The notes under the pieces: model-generated
Databases searched by the model: none
Told to the model about the DNA's origin: nothing
The model's input: only the letters and a program-made list of their open reading frames with translations
Position numbers and translations under genes: made by a program
Shown here: positions 1 to 8,575 of the stretch, one piece after another
Position numbering within the stretch: position 1 is the stretch's first letter
Layout of the letters: each line of letters begins with the position of its first letter
From: Anaerolineae bacterium
Lineage (GTDB): Bacteria; Chloroflexota; Anaerolineae; Anaerolineales; Villigracilaceae
DNA: 64,000 nt
Direction: 5' to 3'
Assembly: GCA_017303735.1 (NCBI GenBank)
Contig: JAFLCF010000003.1
Location: forward strand, 1 to 64,000

Positions 1-38
1 CCTGCGTAGAATTACAGTCAACGAAAGGAATTGCACAC

Positions 39-434
39 ATGGAAATCCCTCGACACTGGCGTCTCAAAAAACAACGATATGGTCTCGTTGGTGAGGTCTG
101 CCCTCACTGCGATCACAAGATCTTCCCTCCACGCGATGTCTGCCCGAACTGTGGTGACGAAGCCAAGGACTTATTTACTTTTAGCGGTAAAGGCGAAGTG
201 TATTCCTACACCACCATTTATGAAGCCCCGGCTGGGTATGAAGCCAATGTCCCTTACACTGTGGCGCTCGTGAAGCTCGAAGAGGGTCCCATGCTAACGG
301 CTCAACTCACCGATGTGGATAATGATGAAGTTCAGATCGGCATGCCCGTGGAAATGGTCACCCGCAAAATGCGCAATGATGGCGATGAGCGCGGTTTGAT
401 CGTTTATGGGTATAAGTTTCGCAGGAGAACGTAG
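39..434 (+). CDS. Zn-ribbon OB-fold protein (DUF35 / ChsH2-like)
   Basis: The 131-residue product has an N-terminal zinc ribbon with two CxxC pairs (CPHC near residue 21, CPNC near 35) followed by a small OB-fold beta domain ending in VYGYKFR. This is the DUF35 architecture. Family members pair with thiolase- or HMG-CoA-synthase-like proteins and appear to present acyl-CoA substrates. A GAAAGGAA ribosome site precedes the ATG. The bases just upstream contain a TAG at 7-9 that may end a partner gene outside the window, which I cannot check. A hairpin terminator follows. The family is clear; the pathway is not. Confidence 0.85.
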   Translation: MEIPRHWRLKKQRYGLVGEVCPHCDHKIFPPRDVCPNCGDEAKDLFTFSGKGEVYSYTTIYEAPAGYEANVPYTVALVKLEEGPMLTAQLTDVDNDEVQIGMPVEMVTRKMRNDGDERGLIVYGYKFRRRT

Positions 435-518
435 GCGTCACGTAAGCGGCATTCAAGAGCTGATATCAGCCGCGCTGGATCAATATATTCCTTATCCCTA
501 CATGTCGGGTTTTGTTCA

Positions 519-548
519 TAGGACAAGCAAAGCGCTTGTCCTATTTTT
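519..548 (+). terminator. Rho-independent terminator after the DUF35 gene
   Basis: A nine-base-pair stem, AGGACAAGC with GCTTGTCCT, has a five-base loop and is followed by a T run. It lies about 85 bases past the stop of the zinc-ribbon gene and before the convergent SDR remnant. Confidence 0.8.
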
Positions 549-664
549 AAATCAGGATGGCATCATGGCGATATGATCACCAATAGCATAAGATTATTTT
601 TTGCAATCCTGGACAAGACCCTGAAAAATTGATCACAAACGCTGATACCAAATTTTCTGGTTTC

Positions 665-1155
665 TTAGACCAGCGTATCGGTCAAGCGAGTGACCGCTAC
701 CTTATAACAAGCGTACGTGGAAACATTAGCCATGCCCGAACTGGTGAAGTTAATAATTCGTCCGCGCTTCTGTTCGGTCATGGATTTCAACACGGTACGG
801 GAGCAGAGAAACACAATGCGGATGTTGGTCTCCACATCGCGCCACTATTCGTCGGGATCAGATTCCCAGACGAAGGCAATGGAAGTCAATCGTCCCGCGT
901 TGTCGACAAGCAAGCCCACCGCGCCGAGTTCGCGCTCCACTTGTTCGACCATTTTGGTAACGGCGAACGAGTCGGTCACATCGGCGGTATATGCAATGAC
1001 GCGACCGCCTTCGCTTTGAATCAACGAGACGTCTCGGCGAGTTGATCCGCCGAACGCGCCACTACCGCAACCTTCATTCCCTCTTTTGCGAATGTGCGCC
1101 CAAATCCGCGTCCGCCGCCTGTGACGATGGCAGTTTGTCCTGTGAAGGATGTCAT
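665..1155 (-). pseudogene. Decayed short-chain dehydrogenase/reductase (SDR)
   Basis: Read on the minus strand from the ATG at 1155 (GGAGA ribosome site), the frame opens with an SDR nucleotide-binding motif (TGGGRGFG) and then hits TGA at 1021-1023. One frame over, the SDR fold resumes (ADVTDSFAV, VDNAGRLTS), is cut by TAG at 845-847 where a Trp codon is usual (DPDEWW), and continues through TSSG and YACYK, the catalytic Ser and YxxxK region. It ends at TAA 665-667, about 90 residues short of a normal SDR. There is one frameshift, one nonsense change and a missing C terminus. It follows the FAD oxidoreductase by 48 bases and was probably its operon partner. Confidence 0.85.
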
Positions 1156-1203
1156 TGTGTTCTCCATTATTTTTTGCCGACTGGACACGTTAGAGAACGT
1201 GTC

Positions 1204-2667
1204 CTACGCAGGTGTTCGATCAGCCATGAGCGTTTCCGCCGCGAGGATGCCCGACGTGGCGGCTCGACCCACGCTGTAGCCGGGGTAGGTGGTCTGACCC
1301 GTTTGGTACAAGCCACGAATGGGCGCACGATGCGGAAAGTGATTCCACGGCGCGACCTGCGGCGATAAGCCATACACCGCCCCGCGATATAGATTGAGGT
1401 TGTTCCTGAATTCCTTCGGGCTGGACACGCGCTTGACGGCGATATCCAGATGATGAACGCGCGAGAGGGCTTCCACCGCCCTTTCGAGAATGGTTGACTT
1501 TCTCTCTTCGCTCCAGTCGTCAATGGGAAAATTGCGTTGCACAGGCGGGTACATTTCGATCACGCTTCCGCCCGCGGGCGCGAGTTCGGGGAGAGTCACC
1601 GTCGGCGCATCGTACACGAGCCATTTCACGCCGTCGTCGCAGGGAGCGAAGACGGCGGCGTGATTTTCCATCGGCGGCAGGAAACAATGCGAATGACTGG
1701 GCGCGTCTATTTTGTTCCGCAAACCAAGTTGCACCGAAAACGCGCTGTGCGATAACTGCGCTGACTGCGCCATGCGTTTCATTTTACGCGGTGAGTCTGC
1801 ATCGTCCAGCAACGAGCCGAAGGTCAGCATCCCGCTGACGGTCGAGATGACCGCGTCCGCTTCGACACATCCCAGCCCTTCCACTTCCAATCCGCGCGCG
1901 CGTCCGTCTTTGACGATAATCTTCTTCACCCGCGCATTCAAATGGATTTCCCCGCCGTGCGCGAGCATCGCCTGACTGAGCGCTTCAGGGACTTTGCCCA
2001 TGCCGCCTTCGGGCAGGTGAAAGCCGTCGCTGAAGAGCGTGACCAGACCCAGCACCGAAATGGCGGGCTGTTTTTCAGGCGGCAGACCCGTGTACAGCAA
2101 AACGCCCGACATCGCGGCGCGCACCGAGTCGTCGCTGAAGAGCCGCTTCAATTCATCCGCCACCGTCCCGCCGAATTTGGGCAAATGCCGCCATCCTTTT
2201 GTGAGAATGCGCGAAAACGAAAGCGGGTTGACGAGAATATCTTCGCCGAGCAGGCGCAGGGCTGGCTCCCAGCGTTTCATCATGTCGTTCAATTCTTTTT
2301 TCAGCGTGGCTTCGTTCACTGTACCGTGTTTCTTTTCGACGGTCATGTGCAAGCCATCGCCAAACGTGACCTTGTCACCGTTGGACAGAACCGTCGTTTG
2401 CGGCGCGGTGATTCGTCTGAGCGGCAAAACAGACGGACGATCCAGCCCGACCTTCGCAAAGACGCGATCGAGCATATTGGGCAGGGCGAGATACAACGCG
2501 CCGTCGTTAAACGTGTATCCGCCGATGTTGGTCGTCGCACAACATCCGCCGATCTTTGCGTTCGCTTCAAAAAGTTTGACCTTGATTCCCATGCGCGCGA
2601 GCAGTCCGCCCGCCGCCAGCCCCGACATGCCCCCGCCGATAATTGTTACTGAGTTGATGGATGCCAC
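1204..2667 (-). CDS. FAD-dependent oxidoreductase, CrtI/phytoene desaturase-like
   Basis: A 487-residue flavoprotein. The N terminus carries a dinucleotide-binding fold (IIGGGMSGLAAGGLLARMG) followed by the acidic residue (FEAN) that binds the FAD ribose, and the C terminus has the closing FAD motif region (GLYQTGQTTYPGYSVGRAA). Length and layout match the phytoene desaturase / carotenoid isomerase / retinol saturase superfamily. No other carotenoid gene lies nearby, so the substrate is open. A good ribosome site (AAGGAGAA) precedes the ATG. The decayed SDR lies directly downstream, suggesting a former two-gene redox operon. Confidence 0.85.
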   Translation of the reverse strand: MASINSVTIIGGGMSGLAAGGLLARMGIKVKLFEANAKIGGCCATTNIGGYTFNDGALYLALPNMLDRVFAKVGLDRPSVLPLRRITAPQTTVLSNGDKVTFGDGLHMTVEKKHGTVNEATLKKELNDMMKRWEPALRLLGEDILVNPLSFSRILTKGWRHLPKFGGTVADELKRLFSDDSVRAAMSGVLLYTGLPPEKQPAISVLGLVTLFSDGFHLPEGGMGKVPEALSQAMLAHGGEIHLNARVKKIIVKDGRARGLEVEGLGCVEADAVISTVSGMLTFGSLLDDADSPRKMKRMAQSAQLSHSAFSVQLGLRNKIDAPSHSHCFLPPMENHAAVFAPCDDGVKWLVYDAPTVTLPELAPAGGSVIEMYPPVQRNFPIDDWSEERKSTILERAVEALSRVHHLDIAVKRVSSPKEFRNNLNLYRGAVYGLSPQVAPWNHFPHRAPIRGLYQTGQTTYPGYSVGRAATSGILAAETLMADRTPA

Positions 2668-2712
2668 GAAGTTCTCCTTGTTTGGTTTGATGTTCTGAAG
2701 CAGCGCGTAAAT

Positions 2713-3327
2713 CTACGGCATGAAGCGAAGCGTATTTACGATTGTCACGTAGAGCGTTTCCAGCGGCGTGGGCTGGCTTGAGTCATTGGACGGGAACCAG
2801 GGCTGGAAGGTCAGCGTGTAGAGGCGGTCGTGGTTGACCACGAAGACCGTGCGCCATGAATCGGGCGCGGGGAGTCCGTCCACCACAATTGCATGCTGTC
2901 CGCCAAGCAGAATCTCACTCCGCGCAATGCCGAAGCCTTCGCCCGCTTCCGCAATTTTGGCATCTGCCACCTGAGCCGCACTGCGCCCAGACGCGGGTTC
3001 CACTTGAATATCCACCCAGGCGTCTCCAAGCGTATCCGCCGTCGCGCTGGCTGGGTTGATGACGATGAAGCGCGCGGGAACGGCAACCGCATCCGTGGGG
3101 TAGAGCAGACAATAGCCATCTTCTTCGGCAACATGAAGATTGAATCCATCCTTTGCAACAGGACATGAACTATCAAAAGTCGGCGCGGCGGAAATCGCTT
3201 CCGTCGCTGTCGGAGTGACGGGAATTGCTTCGGTCACTATGGGTGCGGGGACGTTATCCACCGCGGGCGGATTGGATGTTGGCGCGCAAGCCGCCAACAT
3301 AAACATTACCAATGCCAGAATTAACAC
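2713..3327 (-). CDS. Putative lipoprotein of unknown function
   Basis: The 204-residue product starts with a hydrophobic signal sequence and a lipobox (LAAC at residues 12-15), followed by a Pro/Thr/Ala-rich linker to about residue 50 and then a compact soluble domain of about 150 residues. This indicates a membrane-anchored extracytoplasmic protein. I recognise no catalytic motif. It lies 45 bases upstream of the FAD oxidoreductase on the same strand and may share its transcript. Confidence 0.75.
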   Translation of the reverse strand: MLILALVMFMLAACAPTSNPPAVDNVPAPIVTEAIPVTPTATEAISAAPTFDSSCPVAKDGFNLHVAEEDGYCLLYPTDAVAVPARFIVINPASATADTLGDAWVDIQVEPASGRSAAQVADAKIAEAGEGFGIARSEILLGGQHAIVVDGLPAPDSWRTVFVVNHDRLYTLTFQPWFPSNDSSQPTPLETLYVTIVNTLRFMP

Positions 3328-3439
3328 GGTTTTTTCCCGTTGCCCGCTTGCGCGAGCGAGCGCCCGTGGAGGGCGCTGACTACTTTCGTCCCAAGCATTG
3401 ATCTTTTCACAAATGGACTTCTATGGTGTTTTATTTCAG

Positions 3440-3457
3440 CCCGCGCGCAAGCGCGGG
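3440..3457 (-). terminator. GC-rich hairpin below the small membrane protein gene
   Basis: CCCGCGC and GCGCGGG form a seven-base-pair stem around GCAA, 12 bases past the stop of the minus-strand gene at 3470. No strong T run follows, so termination is only probable. Confidence 0.4.
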
Positions 3458-3469
3458 GCAACAGCCAGG

Positions 3470-3673
3470 CTACGCTTTTTTACCGATCAACCCGATGAGG
3501 ATCATGACAAGGCTGACGCCAGTGACGATTCCGACCACCCTGCCCGCTATCTGCATCGCCATAACGGGGTCGGTGGAACTTGGCGCGATGGATTGCATGA
3601 CGAAAAAGAATCCAAGAGCTGTGGCGATGAAAAAACAACCCGCAATGACTAATCTCCAATTTTTCTTTCGCAT
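3470..3673 (-). CDS. Small two-helix membrane protein
   Basis: A 67-residue protein with two hydrophobic segments (about residues 7-27 and 41-63) and a Lys-rich C-terminal tip. The start has an AAAGGAG ribosome site. No family is recognised. It is flanked by non-coding DNA on both sides, so it is probably transcribed alone. Confidence 0.55.
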   Translation of the reverse strand: MRKKNWRLVIAGCFFIATALGFFFVMQSIAPSSTDPVMAMQIAGRVVGIVTGVSLVMILIGLIGKKA

Positions 3674-3949
3674 GATTTTTTACTCCTTTTGAAAGTTTTG
3701 TTTTACAAGTGCTTTCGATGAATTTCGCAAGCCCTATGTTCACTTAATTTGTTGCGTTGTTCGTCAACCCATCAGTTTGCGTTACCTGCGTGTGGGCGGG
3801 CGTGGACAATGCTTGGGAGCAGGGAAAACTCGAAGCCAGAAAAAAGCTCGTAAAACACGCAGAATCCCACACTTCAGATGCACACTGTGTTGGCACACTT
3901 TTGCTTGGAATGTTACTGCGAACTACACAAAGCGGGTTGTATCCTTTTC
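3674..3949. other. Non-coding interval
   Basis: I see no convincing gene, RNA or repeat here. The open frames on both strands lack recognisable domains and ribosome sites. Confidence 0.5.
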
Positions 3950-4474
3950 TTATTTTAGGAATCCTATAATAAGCCAGAAAAGGGGAAGCGCTCCGCATAA
4001 GGACAAGTTGGCAATGATCAGTACAATGGCAATACCCCGAACGCTAGGGTTGTTCTTGTGGAGAGCCGACTCTGCTGGGTTGTTCAAGTTATAAAAAACT
4101 TCCACCGAACTGCCCTCAGGGTACTGCTCGAGAAACTTTTCTACCACTTGTCTTTTATCGCCTCCAAAGGCATGACCCGCATACAGTTTGTTATTCTTAT
4201 AGGACTGTCCGTCCACTTGATAGGAATATTCCACTACGGGAACATTGGTGCGCGACCCGCGCCTTCCTCCCCCGCCTACTGGAATTTTCAAAACCTTCAT
4301 GTTGGACGCAAGGATTGTACCTCTTGTAGAGACCCAATCATTTGCCGCCTGAAGCGCACGCAGATTCCTGAATAGGATAAAGCCAAATATTCCATCTGTG
4401 ATTAACAATCCACCCAATAGGGTTGGCGCAAAGCAAAGCATTAAAATCCAGCGTGCAACTTCAGTTTCTGTCAT
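3950..4474 (-). CDS. DUF3592-type membrane protein
   Basis: A 174-residue protein with one N-terminal transmembrane helix (about 10-33), a soluble beta-rich middle containing the DUF3592 hallmark (VEYSYQVDGQSY, then a VEVFYNLNNPAESAL strand) and a C-terminal helix (about 148-172). DUF3592 proteins are integral membrane proteins of unknown role. A GGAGAACATC ribosome site precedes the ATG. It is apparently monocistronic. Confidence 0.75.
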   Translation of the reverse strand: MTETEVARWILMLCFAPTLLGGLLITDGIFGFILFRNLRALQAANDWVSTRGTILASNMKVLKIPVGGGGRRGSRTNVPVVEYSYQVDGQSYKNNKLYAGHAFGGDKRQVVEKFLEQYPEGSSVEVFYNLNNPAESALHKNNPSVRGIAIVLIIANLSLCGALPLFWLIIGFLK

Positions 4475-4753
4475 GATGTTCTCCTTTATCCTTTAGGCTG
4501 AAACAACAATTATGGGCACATTATTTGGGTTTATTCTTTACTTTCTTCTTATACACGGAGCGTGCCATCCCGCAATTGACTCGCGAAGTTCCTAGTCCAT
4601 CATAGTTAATTCCCTTATAACCATCTTAGCAAAAAACCAGATAAATTCCATGACTTTTGTTACATTTGCTCAGGTTTACAAAATTCCATTTTGCTCTGAA
4701 AGAGTGTTCATACGACCAATGGATTTCCTCATTAGTTGTAGTCTCCTTCGTGT
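4475..4753. other. Non-coding interval
   Basis: AT-rich DNA between two minus-strand genes. It probably holds the promoter of the DUF3592 gene, but I cannot point to a clear -35/-10 pair. Confidence 0.4.
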
Positions 4754-5677
4754 TCAATCAGGTTTTCGCGCAAACGTCAAATACAACGCAAACGAACCTG
4801 TTGCGGTGAACGTCCCATCTTCAATCGCGCGGACGATTCCCGCGCTGTCAATCGCGTGGTGGAACCAGCGACCGTCCTCTTCCGTACCGCCGCCCGCGAC
4901 GACAGTTTCGATGTCCAGTTTCAGCCATTTTTCATCGTTATCAATCGTGTTGGCGGTTTTGGCAAGTTCGAGATAATTCCTCTGCTTCTCGTGGCGATAC
5001 GGCGGGAAGACGTGCATGGCGCGGTCGTTGAGTCGCACGTCGTACACATCCAGTCCCGACTGTGTCGCAAGCAAAGGCACGCGCGCGCCGATAGTGTCAT
5101 CGCCGCGCCCCAATGCTTTCTTTCCCTTCATGAACGTCCGATTGATTCGATAATACTCGCGATACCATTCCTCATCGCGCTTTTCGAAGTGGACGCTATC
5201 ATAGTTCGCCATCGCGGAGTTGGTGTATTCCGCCGCGAAGAAGACTCCGCCCGATTTAAGAACCCGCGTCATTTCCTTGACGACGGCTTGGGCGTCGCGG
5301 ACGTGAGTCAATACGGTCTGACAGAGAACCGCGTCAAAAGTCGCGTCGTCGTATTTCAGGTTGTGCGCGTCGCCCTGCTCGAAGGTGAGGTTGACGAGTC
5401 CGTTGCGAGAGGCGTAGGCGCGGGCGTCTTCGAGAGGCTTGGGTTCAAAGTCCATGCCCAGGATTTGCAGATCAGGTCGGAGGTCAGAGAGAAGAAGCGA
5501 AATGCCGCCGTTTCCACAGCCCACGTCGAGGACGCGTCCGTTTGGGGGTAGATTCAGAAGCGGGAGGATGATCCGCTCGAAGTACTCAAAATTCCAGAAG
5601 GTCTTCATCCGCAGGCGCAGGAAGACGGAGTTGTCGTCATCCGACCAGGGGTTGACGGTGGGGGTTTGTTGGGTCAT
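4754..5677 (-). CDS. Class I SAM-dependent methyltransferase
   Basis: A 307-residue Rossmann-fold methyltransferase. Motif I is VLDVGCGNGGISLLL near residue 50, the acidic residue after beta 2 is in GMDFEP near 75, and motif II is DAVLCQTVLTHV near 117. The C-terminal 120 residues form a family-specific extension with no recognised partner domain. The ATG at 5677 has an AAGAGGGAAT ribosome site inside the end of the upstream esterase gene, which stops one base away, so the two are translationally linked. Substrate unknown. Confidence 0.85.
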   Translation of the reverse strand: MTQQTPTVNPWSDDDNSVFLRLRMKTFWNFEYFERIILPLLNLPPNGRVLDVGCGNGGISLLLSDLRPDLQILGMDFEPKPLEDARAYASRNGLVNLTFEQGDAHNLKYDDATFDAVLCQTVLTHVRDAQAVVKEMTRVLKSGGVFFAAEYTNSAMANYDSVHFEKRDEEWYREYYRINRTFMKGKKALGRGDDTIGARVPLLATQSGLDVYDVRLNDRAMHVFPPYRHEKQRNYLELAKTANTIDNDEKWLKLDIETVVAGGGTEEDGRWFHHAIDSAGIVRAIEDGTFTATGSFALYLTFARKPD

Positions 5678-5678
5678 G

Positions 5679-6536
5679 TTATTCCCTCTTCAACGCAAAC
5701 TTGAGTCCTGCCTGAAAACCTGGCGCAATGACATCGCAGTGATTGAGGTCAGGAAAGATCTGCTTGCGGAGGGTCAAGCCTTTGTGCTTGCGGCTTTGGA
5801 GCATGGCGGCGAGATGAACCAAATCCCCGACCATCGTGTCGCTCGATCCTTCCTCCAATTCACCGACTGACAAGTACGCCTTCACGGAAAGCCGTTTGTG
5901 CTGCTTGGCGTATTGCTCTTCGAGTTTGAAGATGAGGCGATCGTGCATGTACAGCGAAGGACTGCAAATCAGGTAGGTATCGAACAGGGTCGGCTCGGTG
6001 AACAGGGCGTAAGCGGTGAACAGCCCGCCGAGCGAATGTCCCGCGACGACGCGCTTTTTCGGGTCGGCAGGAAATTCCTTTTCGATGACGGGGATCAACT
6101 CCTGTTTGATGAACTGCAGGAATTTCGACGCACCGCCTGAGACCACCTTCCGCTTCAGCCATTTCGAATCCGCAACGTCAGCCTTTTCATCCATCATGGG
6201 CGTGAAATCGTAGGTGCGACCGATCACCGCGTCGTGCCATGCTTCGGGCGGATTCTCGTCTTCGGGGTAGCCAATCCCCACGATGATCGCTTCGGTTGTG
6301 GCTCCGCACCACGACATGGCGCGGGTCATTTCGGTCACCATGCCGAAGTAGTAATTCGCGTCGGTGAGATAGACGATGGGATATTTCTTCAACGGGTTAT
6401 CGAAGGGCCACGAGCGGTTGGATGTTTTGAATGAAGCCAGAGGCAGGCTGATGGAAATACGATATGTCTGCTTGGTAAATTTGGATTTCATCAAACGGGT
6501 CTGGCTGGCGAGAAGGGCTGCGGGTTTGGCAGGCAT
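5679..6536 (-). CDS. Alpha/beta-fold esterase (Fes/IroE-type, PF00756)
   Basis: The product resembles putative esterases of the esterase-D / enterochelin esterase group: YPIVYLTDANYYF near the oxyanion region, nucleophile elbow GHSLGG, and a late His in LNHCDV completing the triad. The frame is open to 6584, but the ATG at 6536 has a good ribosome site (CAGGAG) and gives a 285-residue protein of normal size. No signal peptide, so it is cytoplasmic. It lies between the methyltransferase and another alpha/beta hydrolase on the same strand. Confidence 0.8.
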   Translation of the reverse strand: MPAKPAALLASQTRLMKSKFTKQTYRISISLPLASFKTSNRSWPFDNPLKKYPIVYLTDANYYFGMVTEMTRAMSWCGATTEAIIVGIGYPEDENPPEAWHDAVIGRTYDFTPMMDEKADVADSKWLKRKVVSGGASKFLQFIKQELIPVIEKEFPADPKKRVVAGHSLGGLFTAYALFTEPTLFDTYLICSPSLYMHDRLIFKLEEQYAKQHKRLSVKAYLSVGELEEGSSDTMVGDLVHLAAMLQSRKHKGLTLRKQIFPDLNHCDVIAPGFQAGLKFALKRE

Positions 6537-6576
6537 GGGTTTCTCCTGTTTAACATTTTTTAGATGGCGGAAAGAT

Positions 6577-7278
6577 TCAGGCAAGTTCGAGCAATATTCC
6601 CGCCAGTTCCTTCGGCATGGTAATCATCGCATCGTGACCCGTCGGCAGACTGCGGAAGTTCATCCCCAGCCCCGTGAACTTCTTTTCTTCGGAGGCGATG
6701 TCTTCCTCCGTCATTCCTTCGGAGCAAAGAATGAACGTAGACGGAATGGATTTCGTCTTTGGATTTTCGAGCGTGACGGGCGTTGCGAGCGTCTTCAAGG
6801 GGTGTGGAGTCAACTTCGATTGCACCCACTCCAAGTCCGCGCCAGAAAGACCGAACGTCCATTCCAAAATGGGCGGACAGCGCCACTCATCACCGCTTTC
6901 GGTCGCTTTCTTCTTGAAGAAGTCCCACGTCTTGCTCATTAAATCCGCAAGCGATTTTCCGTTTTCAGGGATGATCCCATCGAGATTAACGATGTGCGCG
7001 ACGCGCTCGGGGATTTTGTCCACGACGACGGGAGCCATGAATCCGCCCGAACTGTGACCGACGAGGACGACCTCATACAGGTCGTTTGTTTTGCACAAAT
7101 CCACGATTTCGTGAATTTGGGTGTTCAAGTTAATGTCGGTTTGCTTTTGGGCGCGTTCACCCAGTCCACTTAGTGTGGGGGTGTAGGCAATGTGTCCCGC
7201 CTCGCGCAAGTGCGGGGTTAATCTCTCCCAGCACCAGCCGCCGTGCCACATGCCGTGAATGAGAACATAAATCGTCAT
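6577..7278 (-). CDS. Alpha/beta hydrolase, EstC/SABP2-like
   Basis: A 233-residue single-domain hydrolase. It opens with the oxyanion-loop motif LIHGMWHGGWCW, has the nucleophile elbow GHSSGG near residue 74 and a catalytic His in TGHDAM near 215. This pattern is typical of the plant methylesterase / hydroxynitrile lyase-like group and bacterial EstC-type esterases. The ATG overlaps the end of the frameshifted GNAT gene, suggesting a shared transcript. The actual ester substrate cannot be told. Confidence 0.82.
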   Translation of the reverse strand: MTIYVLIHGMWHGGWCWERLTPHLREAGHIAYTPTLSGLGERAQKQTDINLNTQIHEIVDLCKTNDLYEVVLVGHSSGGFMAPVVVDKIPERVAHIVNLDGIIPENGKSLADLMSKTWDFFKKKATESGDEWRCPPILEWTFGLSGADLEWVQSKLTPHPLKTLATPVTLENPKTKSIPSTFILCSEGMTEEDIASEEKKFTGLGMNFRSLPTGHDAMITMPKELAGILLELA

Positions 7279-7299
7279 ATTTTTATCTCCTCTTGAAAA

Positions 7300-8102
7300 T
7301 CATGTATTTCGCTCAACGCCGCTCCAAACAAAACCATCCGCCGTGGTGATGGTTTCAAATCCAAGTTGTTGATAAATCGGGAAGCCCGACGGCGTGGCAA
7401 ATAAAATGGACTGTTTGTATCCAGCCTCGCGAGCGGATTGCATGGCGGCGAGCGTGAGCGCTTTACCGAGTCCGCGCCTGCGATGGGTGGGAAGGTTGTG
7501 ACGTGATAAATCCCAGCGCCTTGGTCGGCGTGGAGCAAGGTCGAGATGGCGCACGGCTCGCCCTGCCGGCGCGCGAGGAAGTGTTCGAATACAGGCGCGG
7601 GTTCTGCGAGCGAGTTGGCAAGGAATTGCTTAAAGTCGGGGCGGCTTGGTTCCGGCTCGTCAAAGCCTTCCATGAGGACATTCAGCCAGTCGGCTTGATC
7701 TTGTTGGGATTGAACGCAGGTCACCTCAACCTCTTTAGGGAGTGAAAGTTCAGGCAGGTCGTCCAGCTTGCGCAACATGGCGGGCATCCCCTTGACGTGA
7801 TCCAGGTGAATGTTCTTTGAATTCAAATATTCCCCCAGCCCAGGCGTGCCAATATCCCGCCAATCCACCCAGAAAAATGGAAGACCATTCGAAAGAAAAG
7901 TCTCGAGGATCGGGTCCACGAGCCCGCGCAAATTCTCCGTACGCGTTGCAGTGCGACCGACTCCGTTGAAACGGTACAGACTCTGCCGTTCCGTTATAAA
8001 CCAGGCAATTTCATCGTTCTCAATGAAGCGCCCGTCAAGCAGGCGGGCAATGCCCTTGTAGTAGGTCAGGACATTTTCTTCAATGGCTTTGATTTGATCC
8101 AT
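7300..8102 (-). pseudogene. GNAT N-acetyltransferase with a one-base frameshift
   Basis: From the ATG at 8102 the frame encodes about 205 residues of a GNAT-like protein up to GIYHVTTFPP, then drifts into a non-homologous tail. In the neighbouring frame the acetyl-CoA-binding motif continues exactly (THRRRGLGKALTLAAM, then FPIYQQLGFETI) to the stop at 7300. The shift maps to a short run of G at about 7489-7491; one added base restores a full protein of about 267 residues. It may be a real inactivation or an assembly error. Substrate unknown. Confidence 0.8.
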
Positions 8103-8123
8103 TTTGGTCTTGTTTTCGGTCCC

Positions 8124-8153
8124 GTCAGGGACTGGCAAACACCAGCCCCTGAC
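8124..8153 (-). repeat. Inverted repeat in the GNAT leader
   Basis: GTCAGGGACTGG and CCAGCCCCTGAC form a hairpin with one mismatch and a six-base loop between the membrane protein gene and the GNAT start. No T run, so a role in processing or partial termination is only possible. Confidence 0.4.
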
Positions 8154-8159
8154 TCTGAC

Positions 8160-8537
8160 TCAGGCTTTGATGTCTTTGCGGAAAACGAACACCAGCACGG
8201 TGAAGATCGCATTGATAATTAAGGGAGGGGGAGGTCCCGCCTGCGCGAAGTTCAACATGCCTGTCGCGAGTTGATAGGCGAAGATAACCACGTGACCCAT
8301 CGTCAGCGCGAGGATGACGCGAGATAGTTTACCTGTCCCATCTCCGCTGCGCGCGGCGAGAAACGCTGTGTATGCGAAGGTGAGCGTCAACTGCCCGTAG
8401 AGCATGTTCAAGGCTGCATCGGGCAATTTATTGGACAGTACTATTTCGGCGACGTGGGGCAGGAATAGAAATAGAAAGCCGAACACCGTCAAGTATGCCG
8501 CGATGACATACAGGGTGACTTGCAATCGTTTGCTCAT
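8160..8537 (-). CDS. Four-helix membrane protein, unknown function
   Basis: From the ATG at 8537 (AAAGGAG ribosome site) the product is 125 residues with four hydrophobic stretches (about 6-27, 42-63, 71-92, 104-121) and a short charged C terminus. The frame is open to 8579, but the downstream start is better supported. It lies just past the methyltransferase at 8576-9361 and probably shares its transcript. No family recognised. Confidence 0.65.
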   Translation of the reverse strand: MSKRLQVTLYVIAAYLTVFGFLFLFLPHVAEIVLSNKLPDAALNMLYGQLTLTFAYTAFLAARSGDGTGKLSRVILALTMGHVVIFAYQLATGMLNFAQAGPPPPLIINAIFTVLVFVFRKDIKA

Positions 8538-8575
8538 TTTATTTCTCCTTTTGTTTCGAAATTGAGGTTGAAAAT

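Noticed and set aside
1021..1023. TGA in the SDR remnant as a selenocysteine codon
   Set aside because: The frame after it is not SDR-like; homology resumes in another frame, so it is a frameshift stop.
629..1045. Plus-strand open frames over 629-1368
   Set aside because: They are antisense to the decayed SDR and the FAD oxidoreductase; the minus strand gives recognisable SDR motifs.
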